NCBI GenBank assembly: GCA_945266285.1
Contig: CALYOP010000002.1
Coordinates: 124,001-188,000 of the forward strand
DNA length: 64,000 nucleotides
Origin: an uncultured Commensalibacter sp.
GTDB taxonomy: Bacteria; Pseudomonadota; Alphaproteobacteria; Acetobacterales; Acetobacteraceae
Direction of reading: 5' to 3'
This document shows, in pieces, positions 56,284 through 64,000 of this stretch. The notes beneath the pieces are model-generated. The model did no database searches. It saw only the letters and a list, made by a program, of their open reading frames with translations, and was not told the DNA's origin. The number at the start of each line of letters is the position of its first letter. Within the stretch, counting starts at the first letter, position 1. The translations under genes and the position numbers were made by a program.

Positions 56284-57645
56284 GTGAACAAAGCAATTTC
56301 CTTCAACCGTATAGCGCGGTATGAAGGAAATGTACCGCGTTATACCAGCTATCCAACAGCAGTTCAGTTTTCTGATGCTGTTAATAGTAAAGATTATACA
56401 AAATGGTTGCAGGCTCTTTCTGTGGAGGAGCCTGTTTCTCTTTATCTGCATGTTCCCTTTTGTGACGAATTATGTCGTTATTGCGCTTGTAACACTTTGG
56501 TAATGCGACGCGAAGAGGCCCGTGAAGCCTATGGGGACTTATTAATCGAAGAATTAAAACGTCTGACCGCGACACTAAAAACACGGCGGACGGTTAACTT
56601 TATTCATTGGGGTGGTGGCACACCAACTACACTTCCGGCAAAGACAATGTCAAAAATTATGTCTTTTGTTCGGGAAAGTTTTTTTGTGTCAGAAAATGCT
56701 GAAATATCCATTGAATTGGATCCTCGTCATTTTCCACTAGATTATCCAGATATGTTAGAAGCTTGTGGAACGACTCGAGTTAGCGTTGGTGTACAAGATC
56801 TTGATGACCGTGTACAAAAGGCTTGCGGACGTATACAAAGTTGGGAACAAACACAAAGCTGTATTCAGGCTGTAAGGCAAGTAGGAATTCAATCAGTTAA
56901 TATTGATTTAATTTATGGTTTGCCGAACCAAACCTTACAAAGTACACGAAATACAATTCAATCTGTAATTCGTTTACAGCCCGATCGACTTGCTGTTTTT
57001 GGCTATGCTCATGTGCCATGGAAATTTAAACGCCAAACCTTACTGGAAGGTGAAAAGCTTCCTACGATGGAAGAGCGTTTTGAGCAAAGAAGAATTATTG
57101 ACGAAGAACTTATTAAAGCGGGTTATGATCCAATTGGTTTAGATCATTATGCTTTACCGCATGATGAAATGAGTAAAGCCGCAAGAAATGGTACCTTACA
57201 CCGTAATTTTCAAGGTTATACTGTTGATAAAGCCCGTGTTCTACTTGGTGTTGGAGCGTCAGCCATTTCTATACTACCTACGGGAATTGTTCAAAACGTT
57301 ACGGCACCAGTGGATTACAAAAAAGCTATAGAACGCGGTGGATTTCCTATTATCCGTGGGGTAGCACGTAATGATGATGATCGTATGCGATGGGATATCA
57401 TCGAACGGTTAATGTGTGATTTAAGCGTTGATTTAAAAAAAATAGCGCGTAAACATAATCAGACGGAAATTTTATTTGATAATATATTAAAAAATTTGCG
57501 TTCTTTTGAATCCGATGGATTGGTTAAGCTTTCTGATTACACGATCCAAGTAACAGAAGCAGGACGTCCCTTGTTGAGAAATATCGCGGTTCTTTTTGAT
57601 ATTTATTATCATGTTGCGCCTCAACGTCATGCGCAAGCTATATGA
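56284..57645 (+). CDS. hemN: oxygen-independent coproporphyrinogen III oxidase
   Basis: Radical SAM enzyme making protoporphyrinogen IX without oxygen. The iron-sulfur motif CxxxCxxC appears as PFCDELCRYCAC, and GGGTPTTL is the SAM-binding loop. PRYTSYPTAVQF at the N-terminus is diagnostic for HemN proper rather than HemW. 453 residues, as expected. Starts at GTG, 15 bp after ompW, so likely cotranscribed and controlled by the palindrome upstream of ompW. Complements hemE and hemJ elsewhere in the window. Confidence 0.94.
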   Translation: MNKAISFNRIARYEGNVPRYTSYPTAVQFSDAVNSKDYTKWLQALSVEEPVSLYLHVPFCDELCRYCACNTLVMRREEAREAYGDLLIEELKRLTATLKTRRTVNFIHWGGGTPTTLPAKTMSKIMSFVRESFFVSENAEISIELDPRHFPLDYPDMLEACGTTRVSVGVQDLDDRVQKACGRIQSWEQTQSCIQAVRQVGIQSVNIDLIYGLPNQTLQSTRNTIQSVIRLQPDRLAVFGYAHVPWKFKRQTLLEGEKLPTMEERFEQRRIIDEELIKAGYDPIGLDHYALPHDEMSKAARNGTLHRNFQGYTVDKARVLLGVGASAISILPTGIVQNVTAPVDYKKAIERGGFPIIRGVARNDDDRMRWDIIERLMCDLSVDLKKIARKHNQTEILFDNILKNLRSFESDGLVKLSDYTIQVTEAGRPLLRNIAVLFDIYYHVAPQRHAQAI

Positions 57646-57659
57646 ATGAGTTATGACCC

Positions 57660-58325
57660 ATGACTGATATACAAGAATACTCTGAAAATGCTGCGATTCA
57701 TATTCGCTCTGCACTTGAGAACGCCAGTCTTGATCCGCATCCCTATCCGCATTGGAGTATTGAAAACGTTCTTCCTGATTATATCTGCAAATCTTTGTTG
57801 AAATGGGATCCGGGTAGCGAAGCCATTTCTGGGGATATAAAAGGTCGACGAGAATATCATAATCAGTATCGTGTATTTGTTGATAAACAAAAACAGGATG
57901 AAGATATGGGCTGTGCTGCTTTGGCACAAGCGTTTGAAGCAAAAGAAACGCGAGATGTATTTACCCGTTTAACAGGTGCTAGTTTAGATAATACCTGGTT
58001 GCGGTTAGAATTGTGCCTAGATAAAGAAGGGTTCTGGTTAGAACCACATACAGATATTGGCGCTAAAAAACTTACCTTTTTGCTTTCCTTATCGACCGCA
58101 CCAGGCTCTGAAGAATGGGGAACTGATATTATGACCCCAGATGGAAAATCTTTTGGAAGAAGTTTAGGGAAATTTAATTCCGCTTTCCTTTTTATTCCGT
58201 CGAATGATACGTGGCATGGTTACCAACGCCGTCCCATGAAAGGGATTCGACGCACTTTAATTTTAAATTATGTGGACGATACCTGGCGCGCGAAGCAAGA
58301 ACTTGCATTTCCTCCATCGCCATAG
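57660..58325 (+). CDS. 2-oxoglutarate/Fe(II)-dependent oxygenase-like protein
   Basis: Double-stranded beta-helix protein with the iron triad H130-x-D132 and H186 (PHTDIG, TWHGYQ) and an arginine (R197/R198) for 2-oxoglutarate. Substrate unknown. 221 residues, no signal peptide. Lies 14 bp behind hemN on the same strand; an oxygen-consuming enzyme directly behind an oxygen-independent one is a curious pairing. The sequence also resembles proteins found near glycan or lipid genes in related bacteria, but this is weak. Confidence 0.75.
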   Translation: MTDIQEYSENAAIHIRSALENASLDPHPYPHWSIENVLPDYICKSLLKWDPGSEAISGDIKGRREYHNQYRVFVDKQKQDEDMGCAALAQAFEAKETRDVFTRLTGASLDNTWLRLELCLDKEGFWLEPHTDIGAKKLTFLLSLSTAPGSEEWGTDIMTPDGKSFGRSLGKFNSAFLFIPSNDTWHGYQRRPMKGIRRTLILNYVDDTWRAKQELAFPPSP

Positions 58326-58418
58326 TTTAACAAATTTTTTAGATTCAATTTAACAACAGTAATAAACTCCAAACCTTGTTTAAAAAGGTTTGATTCTTTT
58401 TATAACAGGATAAATAGA

Positions 58419-60056
58419 ATGAGCGAGAGTGCACGCGAAAAAATGGAATTTGATGTTTTGATTGTGGGCGGTGGACCATCTGGTCTTTCTGCGGCAATCC
58501 GATTGAAACAATTGGCTCCTTCTGCACAGATTTGTTTAATCGAAAAAGCTTCTGAAATTGGGGCGCATATTGTATCGGGAGCCGTTCTAGAACCGACTGC
58601 GTTAAAAGAGCTTTTTTCAGATTGGAATTCACGCGGTGCTCCGTTAGAAACACCTGTTAAAAAAGAGCGGATAATGTATCTGCTCAACGATCGTAAATCG
58701 ATACAGATTCCGATCATCGATTGGATGATGCCTAATATGGTTAATGAGGGAAATTATATCATTAGCTTGGGCGATTTTTGTCGTTGGCTTGCAAGTGAAG
58801 CCGAAGCGTTAGGTGTCGAAATTTATCCTGGTTTTGCAGGCAGTGATCTGATTATCGAAGATAATCAAGTTATGGGTGTTTTGATCGGTGATATGGGACT
58901 GGATAAAGACGGTAAACCAGGATCTAATTTTACACCTGGAATGGAATTACGTGCCAAATATACAATCTTTTCTGAAGGTTGCCGAGGTTCTTTATCGAAA
59001 AAATTAATATCGCATTATAATTTACGGAAAAAATCCGATCCGCAGACTTATGGTATTGGTATTAAGGAATTATGGGAAATTCCTTCGGATCTTCATTTTC
59101 CAGGCTATATGCAACATAGTTTTGGTTGGCCATTGGATGATAATACTTATGGGGGTTCCTGGCTTTATCATTTTGGTAAAAATTTAGTTTCTTTTGGATT
59201 TGTGCTTGGTTTAGATTATGCTAATCCTTGGTTGTCACCATTTGGTGAAACACAAAGGGTTAAAATGCATCCTGCTTTAAAGAAGCATTTTAAAGGTGGC
59301 CGCAGAATAGCTTATGGTGCACGTGCACTTTCTGAAGGTGGATTTCAATCTATTCCAAAATTGTCTTTTCCAGGTGGTGTATTAGTTGGTGATGCGGCTG
59401 GTTTTCTTAATATGCCAAAAATCAAAGGCACACATACGGCGATGAAATCGGGTATGGTTGCTGCTGAAGCTATTGCCGAAGCTTTAAATAGTGCGCAAAT
59501 AGAACCGGTCAATTATCAGAAAAGAATGCAACAATCCTGGGTATGGGAAGAGCTCTATTCGGTGCGGAACATACGTCCTTCTTTTGCTAAATTTGGTGCA
59601 AAATTAGCAACGGTCTATACAGGTATTGATAGCATGTTGCGTGGAAAGGTTCCTTGGACTTTTCATCATCGTCAAGGGGATAATACAAAATTAGACCCAG
59701 CGGATATGTCACAACCTGTTTGTTATCCTAAACCAGATAATAAACTTACTTTTGATCGTGAATCTTCAGTATATTTAGCAAATATTGATCATCGTGATGA
59801 TCAGCCAATTCATTTGAAATTAAAAAATGAAGCCATTTGGAAGACGGTTAATTGGGATGTTTTTAAATCTCCAGAATCGCGTTATTGTCCGGCAGCTGTT
59901 TATGAAGTGGTTAACGCTGATGTAGAACCTACGCTGCAAATTAATTCGCAAAATTGTGTACATTGTAAGACTTGTGATATCAAAGATCCAACGCAGAATA
60001 TTAATTGGGAAACCCCTGAAGGGGGAAGCGGGCCAAACTATCCAGGTGGCATGTAA
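58419..60056 (+). CDS. electron-transfer flavoprotein-ubiquinone oxidoreductase
   Basis: Membrane-associated enzyme that passes electrons from ETF to quinone. FAD motif VLIVGGGPSGLSAA near 12-25, the substrate region GAHIVSGAVLEP, and a C-terminal 4Fe-4S site with NCVHCKTCDIKDP (a fourth cysteine in RYCPAAVYE). 545 residues, normal. Followed by etfB and etfA on the same strand, forming a complete ETF module. Start ATG 58419 with a poor ribosome site (ACAGGA about ten bases upstream). Confidence 0.95.
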   Translation: MSESAREKMEFDVLIVGGGPSGLSAAIRLKQLAPSAQICLIEKASEIGAHIVSGAVLEPTALKELFSDWNSRGAPLETPVKKERIMYLLNDRKSIQIPIIDWMMPNMVNEGNYIISLGDFCRWLASEAEALGVEIYPGFAGSDLIIEDNQVMGVLIGDMGLDKDGKPGSNFTPGMELRAKYTIFSEGCRGSLSKKLISHYNLRKKSDPQTYGIGIKELWEIPSDLHFPGYMQHSFGWPLDDNTYGGSWLYHFGKNLVSFGFVLGLDYANPWLSPFGETQRVKMHPALKKHFKGGRRIAYGARALSEGGFQSIPKLSFPGGVLVGDAAGFLNMPKIKGTHTAMKSGMVAAEAIAEALNSAQIEPVNYQKRMQQSWVWEELYSVRNIRPSFAKFGAKLATVYTGIDSMLRGKVPWTFHHRQGDNTKLDPADMSQPVCYPKPDNKLTFDRESSVYLANIDHRDDQPIHLKLKNEAIWKTVNWDVFKSPESRYCPAAVYEVVNADVEPTLQINSQNCVHCKTCDIKDPTQNINWETPEGGSGPNYPGGM

Positions 60057-60097
60057 GTTGTGACAAAGCATAGCTTTTCGGAAAAAGAAAGGGCGTT

Positions 60098-60847
60098 ATG
60101 AAAGTACTGGTTCCTGTAAAAAGGGTTGTTGATTCAAACATAAAACCTTTGGTCAAATCGGATAATTCCGGCGTTGAAACCGATGGTTTAAAAATGTCTA
60201 TGAATCCTTTTGATGAAACAGCGGTAGAAGAAGCTGTTCGTTTAAAAGAGCAAAATATCGTTTCGGAGATTGTTGCTGTATCCATTGGTGAGGCTAAATG
60301 TCAGGATACACTTCGTACAGCAATGGCGATGGGGGCATACCGTTCTATTCTGATTACATCAGATGAATTACTGGAACCTTTATCAATCGCAAAGATCCTT
60401 CAGAAAATTGTAGAAAAAGAACAACCCAATCTGGTTTTAATGGGTAAACAAGCATCAGATGATGATACCAATGCAACGGGTCAGATTTTGGCCGGTTTAT
60501 TGGGTTGGTCACAAGGAACTTTTGTTAGCAAACTAGAATTGACTTCTGACAAAGCTCGGGTTCATCGGGAAATTGATGAAGGCGTTCAGATTCTTGATCT
60601 GACCTTACCTGCGGTGATTACGACGGATTTACGGTTGAATGAGCCACGTTTTGCTTCTTTGCCGAATATTATGAAAGCACGTAAAAAACCGATAGAAACC
60701 ATCGCACTAAGCGATATGGATATTAAAACGACAACACGTTTGGAAATGCTTTCGGTAAAAGAGGCCTCGACATCTCGGGAAGGAATTATCCTGAATTCGG
60801 TAGAGGAATTGGTCGAAAAACTTCAAAACGAAGCAAAGGTGATCTAG
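60098..60847 (+). CDS. etfB: electron-transfer flavoprotein beta subunit
   Basis: Beta subunit of the soluble flavoprotein ETF, which collects electrons from acyl-CoA and other dehydrogenases. N-terminal KVLVPVKRVVD and MNPFDETAVEEAVRLKE are diagnostic; GKQASDDDTNATGQ is the AMP/ADP-binding region. 249 residues, normal. Sits between the ETF-quinone oxidoreductase and etfA, in an apparent operon. Confidence 0.96.
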   Translation: MKVLVPVKRVVDSNIKPLVKSDNSGVETDGLKMSMNPFDETAVEEAVRLKEQNIVSEIVAVSIGEAKCQDTLRTAMAMGAYRSILITSDELLEPLSIAKILQKIVEKEQPNLVLMGKQASDDDTNATGQILAGLLGWSQGTFVSKLELTSDKARVHREIDEGVQILDLTLPAVITTDLRLNEPRFASLPNIMKARKKPIETIALSDMDIKTTTRLEMLSVKEASTSREGIILNSVEELVEKLQNEAKVI

Positions 60848-60849
60848 TT

Positions 60850-61791
60850 ATGACAGCGTTAGTTCTGCTGAGTTATGAAGAAAACCAAATCCGTTCAACG
60901 AGTCGTTCAACGATTGCGGCAGCTAAAAAATTTGGTGAAGTCCATGCTTTGCTGGTGGGGCATAATCTATCCGAGCTCTCTCAAAAAGCTGCGAAATTAG
61001 AAGGTGTAACCAAGGTTCTGGTCGCTGACCATGAAGCTTATGCCCATATGTTGGCACAACCTGTAACGGATCTGATTTTATCTATAGCGGAAACATATGA
61101 TTATATTTTGGTTTCTGCAAATGCCGAAGGTAAAGATATCCTACCACGTGTTGCTGGTTTGTTGGATGTGCAACCCATTACCGATGTCGTCGAAGTTGTG
61201 AACGAAAATACTTTTGTCCGTCCTATTTATGCGGGTAGTATTTTGGCAACTGTAAAATCCAGCGATAATAAAAAACTGTTATCTATTCGTGGGACAGCTT
61301 TTGAACCCGTTTCTGATGAAGGCGGGCAAGCGAGTATCGAAGCATTGTCCAAAGTAGCGCATTCAGAAAAAGCATTAGCGCAATTTGTATCGGTGGAAGT
61401 CACTAAATCTGATCGTCCAGAACTCGAATCTGCTCGTGTTATTATATCGGGTGGTCGTGGCATGCAAAGCGGCGCTAATTTTGCAATGCTTGAAAAAATA
61501 GCTGATATCCTAGATGCTGCTATTGGTGCATCTCGTGCTGCAGTAGATGCAGGTTATGTTGGCAATGATTATCAGGTTGGACAAACGGGTAAGATTGTTG
61601 CACCGCAACTTTATATAGCGGTGGGTATTTCTGGAGCGATCCAACATTTAGCCGGTATGAAAGATAGCAAAATTATTGTTGCTATTAACAAAGATCCTGA
61701 TGCACCTATTTTTAAGGTTGCTGATTATGGGATTATCGGCGATTTGTTTGAAATTTTGCCTCAGTTAGAAAACCGGCTTGCAAATCGATAA
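60850..61791 (+). CDS. etfA: electron-transfer flavoprotein alpha subunit
   Basis: Alpha subunit of ETF, carrying [18 protein letters not shown] and [21 protein letters not shown] near the C-terminal FAD site, and [15 protein letters not shown], all family hallmarks. 313 residues. Two-base gap after etfB. Which dehydrogenases feed this ETF is unclear; none are visible in the window. Confidence 0.96.
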   Translation: MTALVLLSYEENQIRSTSRSTIAAAKKFGEVHALLVGHNLSELSQKAAKLEGVTKVLVADHEAYAHMLAQPVTDLILSIAETYDYILVSANAEGKDILPRVAGLLDVQPITDVVEVVNENTFVRPIYAGSILATVKSSDNKKLLSIRGTAFEPVSDEGGQASIEALSKVAHSEKALAQFVSVEVTKSDRPELESARVIISGGRGMQSGANFAMLEKIADILDAAIGASRAAVDAGYVGNDYQVGQTGKIVAPQLYIAVGISGAIQHLAGMKDSKIIVAINKDPDAPIFKVADYGIIGDLFEILPQLENRLANR

Positions 61792-61794
61792 TTG

Positions 61795-61827
61795 TTTAAG
61801 AATCCTTTCAAAGAGGGGATTCTTAAA
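61795..61827 (+). terminator. hairpin after etfA
   Basis: Perfect 11-bp stem (61795-61805, 61817-61827) with an 11-nt loop, directly after the etfA stop. It is followed by an A-rich rather than T-rich stretch, so it is not a canonical intrinsic terminator on the plus strand. Confidence 0.5.
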
Positions 61828-61894
61828 GGTAATTGAAAAAAAATTATTATCTGGTAAATTTGATAATTGATGCCGCTTAGTTAGGAAATGTGCA

Positions 61895-62038
61895 ATGATT
61901 CCAGAACTTAAAATACCACGTGATAAATATTACGTTGCTGTATTGAATCTTAAATGTCTAGGATATTTGCATCTTGGACTAATTTTCGTATTGGCATTAC
62001 TAGGCTGGATAGGTTGGCATACCGGGGGCCCAGTATAA
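61895..62038 (+). CDS. small single-pass membrane protein (47 residues), unknown function
   Basis: Short gene missed by length filters: 47 codons from ATG 61895 to TAA, with TAGGAAA placed about eight bases upstream. The N-terminal half is polar and basic (IPELKIPRDKYYVAVLN), residues about 23-41 form one hydrophobic helix (LGYLHLGLIFVLALLGWIG) and the end is WHTGGPV. I do not recognise a family. It lies between the ETF module and a metal transporter on the same strand. It could be a subunit of a respiratory complex, as such one-helix proteins often are; this is a guess. Confidence 0.6.
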   Translation: MIPELKIPRDKYYVAVLNLKCLGYLHLGLIFVLALLGWIGWHTGGPV

Positions 62039-62074
62039 TTTTTTCATTAACTCTAACTTATTGACACGCTAAAT

Positions 62075-62971
62075 ATGTCATCAATTGCTCAAGCTTTTTA
62101 TAAAAAGATTATTATCTATATTGCACTTTTTATAAGCTTGTTATGGGGAACACCCCTATTTGCTAAGCCGATATTTATCGTAGCTGCAGAAAACATGTAT
62201 GGCGATATTGCCAAACAGATTGGCGAGGTGCATGTTCATGTTACCACTATTTTGAGTAATCCCGATCAAGATCCTCATTCTTTTGAGCTTACGCCGAGTG
62301 TAGGTTACGCGCTGACAAAAGCGCAATTGGTTATTATAAATGGTGTTGGGTATGATGCCTGGGCTGACCGTTTATTGAGCCATCAAACACAGAACCGTCC
62401 TAAAATTATTTTGGCACAAGATATATTAGGTAAAAAAATGGGGGATAACCCTCATCTTTGGTATGATATTGATGGGATGCAAAAATTATCTCAATATCTT
62501 GCGAAACAATATATTGATCTTATGCCTGAAAATAGAAATTTATTTGAAGCAAATCTGGCACAATTTTCAAACCAACTAACAAAAATAAAGAAAAGAATAG
62601 AAACGATTAAATCTCAGCATTTAGGTTTATTCGTTGCTGCAACAGAACCTGTTTGTGGCATAATGGTTGAGAAATTGGGTTTTGAAATGGGAGAACAAAA
62701 TTTCCAATGGGTAATCATGAATGGCGGTGAACCTTCTCCTCGTCAGGTTGCTCAGTTTGAAGATGATCTTAGGCAGAAAAAGATTAAATTACTTTTTTAT
62801 AATGCACAGGTAATAACACCTGAAACAGATCGGTTAAAACAGATTGCCAATCAAGCCAATATCCCAATTATTGGCGTTTCAGAAACCATGCCTGAAGGAA
62901 TGTCTTATCAACAATGGATGAACGATACCTTAAGTAAAATTGAGGCAGCTTTACCGAAAATAAAACAATGA
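62075..62971 (+). CDS. zinc/manganese ABC transporter substrate-binding protein
   Basis: Periplasmic metal-binding protein of the ZnuA/TroA cluster. Signal peptide 1-30 (ends PLFA). Metal ligands are expected in QDPHSFELTP and NPHLWYDID; a histidine-rich loop typical of zinc-specific ZnuA is absent, so the metal (Zn or Mn) is open. 298 residues, normal. Overlaps the ATPase gene by four bases (ATGA), so an operon with it and the permease. Confidence 0.88.
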   Translation: MSSIAQAFYKKIIIYIALFISLLWGTPLFAKPIFIVAAENMYGDIAKQIGEVHVHVTTILSNPDQDPHSFELTPSVGYALTKAQLVIINGVGYDAWADRLLSHQTQNRPKIILAQDILGKKMGDNPHLWYDIDGMQKLSQYLAKQYIDLMPENRNLFEANLAQFSNQLTKIKKRIETIKSQHLGLFVAATEPVCGIMVEKLGFEMGEQNFQWVIMNGGEPSPRQVAQFEDDLRQKKIKLLFYNAQVITPETDRLKQIANQANIPIIGVSETMPEGMSYQQWMNDTLSKIEAALPKIKQ

Positions 62972-63723
62972 ATGCTGTTTCCTGTAAGGAATTACAGATT
63001 CGGATTGGTTCGAAAATTATTTTTGATCGTCTTGATTTTTCAATAAAGGAAGGTCAATTTGTTGGCGTTTTTGGTCCCAATGGTGCTGGGAAGACAACAT
63101 TTTTTAAATGTCTTTTTGGCAACATTCCATATTCTCATGGAAAATTAGAAGTCTTAGGGCAATCTCCAATCAAAATCAGAGGAAAAATTGGGTATGTGCC
63201 TCAGCAAAGGGATATCTTTCCGCTTAATTTGACAGGAAGAGCTTTTATTGCAACGGCTATTCGTGGAAATCGCCTTGGTATTCCTTTTTTGTTTCGGGAA
63301 GATCAAAAAGAAATCGACCGTGTTCTGGCATTAGTTGATGCAAAGGATTTAGCGCAACAGCCCTTGACAGAGTTATCAGGAGGACAAAGACAGCGTTTGC
63401 TTCTTGCACAGGCATTGTTAGGAAAACCAAATATTTTGATTTTGGATGAGCCATTAAATAATATTGATCCTAAATGGACGCAGCATATTTTAAATTTAAT
63501 TAAACATATCCAATCACAGCAAAAGCTTACCGTTTTTTTATCGACCCATGATCTTAATCCTCTTGTCAACATAATTGATCAGGTTTTGTGTCTTGGGAAC
63601 AAAACGGCTATTTTAGGAAAAGCAAAAGAAGTAATCACTTCTGAGATTTTGACGGATTTATATCAAACCCCTATGCAGGTAATAAAAGCAGAAAATCGTA
63701 TCTTTGTTACGAGCTTTACCTAA
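62968..63723 (+). CDS. metal ABC transporter ATP-binding protein
   Basis: ATPase for metal import, ZnuC-like. Walker A GPNGAGKTT near 35, Q-loop VPQQRDIFP, signature [13 protein letters not shown], Walker B ILILDEPLNNID and switch histidine in LSTHDLNPL. 251 residues. Translationally coupled to the substrate-binding gene by the ATGA overlap. Permease gene follows after 24 bp. Confidence 0.9.
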   Translation: MNAVSCKELQIRIGSKIIFDRLDFSIKEGQFVGVFGPNGAGKTTFFKCLFGNIPYSHGKLEVLGQSPIKIRGKIGYVPQQRDIFPLNLTGRAFIATAIRGNRLGIPFLFREDQKEIDRVLALVDAKDLAQQPLTELSGGQRQRLLLAQALLGKPNILILDEPLNNIDPKWTQHILNLIKHIQSQQKLTVFLSTHDLNPLVNIIDQVLCLGNKTAILGKAKEVITSEILTDLYQTPMQVIKAENRIFVTSFT

Positions 63724-63747
63724 TATGGATAGATAAGGCATTTGTGA

Positions 63748-64000
63748 ATGTTTGCGCTTGAATTCATGAAAATCGCTTTTGTTGCTTCAGGAGTTGTTTC
63801 TATTATTGTGGGATTGATAGGTTATTTTCTATTAATCCGCAGAGAAGCTTTTGCAGGCCATGCATTATCACATATAGGATTTGCAGGTGCAACCGGAGCA
63901 AGTCTTATCGGTTTACCGCCCTTCCTTGGTCTAATAATCTTTAATGTTATGGCAGGGATATGGATGGGTCAAATTGGGGCAAAGTTAAAAGATCGTGATA
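63748..64000 (+). CDS. metal ABC transporter permease (3' end outside window)
   Basis: First 84 codons of a ZnuB-like inner-membrane permease: hydrophobic helices and the family stretch LLIRREAFAGHALSHIGFAG. Third gene of the metal-import operon. Cut by the right edge, so length and integrity are unknown. Confidence 0.88.
   Translation, partial: MFALEFMKIAFVASGVVSIIVGLIGYFLLIRREAFAGHALSHIGFAGATGASLIGLPPFLGLIIFNVMAGIWMGQIGAKLKDRD

Overview
The window is a stretch of chromosome from an AT-rich alphaproteobacterium. The best fit is an acetic acid bacterium (Acetobacteraceae), most like the low-GC insect-gut genus Commensalibacter. The evidence is the transaldolase-phosphoglucose isomerase fusion next to a short 6-phosphogluconate dehydrogenase, an OprB sugar porin, a ChvI/ChvG-type two-component pair, HemJ, heme A synthase, and strongly A/T-biased codon use. 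The genus is inferred from gene content; no 16S rRNA gene or database search was available.

Layout. 1-3744: pentose-phosphate genes (tal-pgi fusion, gnd). 4002-7551: two accessory genes, a DUF707-like protein and a protein with two alpha/beta-hydrolase domains. 7548-10226: a secreted lipase-like hydrolase and an OprB porin. 10635-19783: a short-chain dehydrogenase, a C39-peptidase ABC exporter with its HlyD partner, MarC, a large MscS-type channel and an MFS exporter. 19919-24609: YigZ, TldD, heme A synthase, a TVP38 membrane protein and a glutathione S-transferase. 24659-27093: a second accessory patch with a GT61 glycosyltransferase interrupted by two in-frame TGA codons, and a probable glycosyltransferase carrying an FAMeT-like module. 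27307-30911: zinc-finger protein, DNA polymerase I, SCO-like protein. 30999-31751: tRNA-Ala and a gene-free stretch unusually rich in GTAC. 31752-34990: hemE, a HAD hydrolase, hemJ and threonine dehydratase. 35006-38135: pyruvate formate-lyase and its activase. 38429-42164: a sulfate ABC transporter. 42161-45608: S9 peptidase, DedA, TrmB. 45611-51808: metK, dapB, dnaJ, dnaK and grpE on the minus strand. 52005-55169: an NTF2-like protein and ChvI/ChvG. 55492-58325: ompW, hemN and a 2-oxoglutarate oxygenase. 58419-61791: ETF-quinone oxidoreductase with etfB and etfA. 61895-64000: a 47-residue membrane protein and a zinc/manganese ABC transporter cut by the right edge.

How the genes fit together. 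Several loci point to life at changing oxygen levels: oxygen-dependent electron transfer (CtaA, SCO, ETF) sits beside enzymes for low oxygen (PflB/PflA, HemN, OmpW). The ompW-hemN pair has a perfect Crp/Fnr-like palindrome just ahead of an extended -10 promoter. Heme synthesis is represented by hemE, hemJ, hemN and ctaA. Envelope functions are numerous: porins, MscS channel, DedA, TVP38, the ChvG sensor and two patches of probable surface-glycan genes.

Most worth a second look: the accessory glycan-type genes at 4002-7551 and 24659-27093, the GTAC-rich stretch beside tRNA-Ala, two genes (dedA-like and chvG-like) whose family-like N-termini extend upstream of any ATG/GTG/TTG, pyruvate formate-lyase in an otherwise aerobic lineage, and a SCO protein with altered cysteine spacing.
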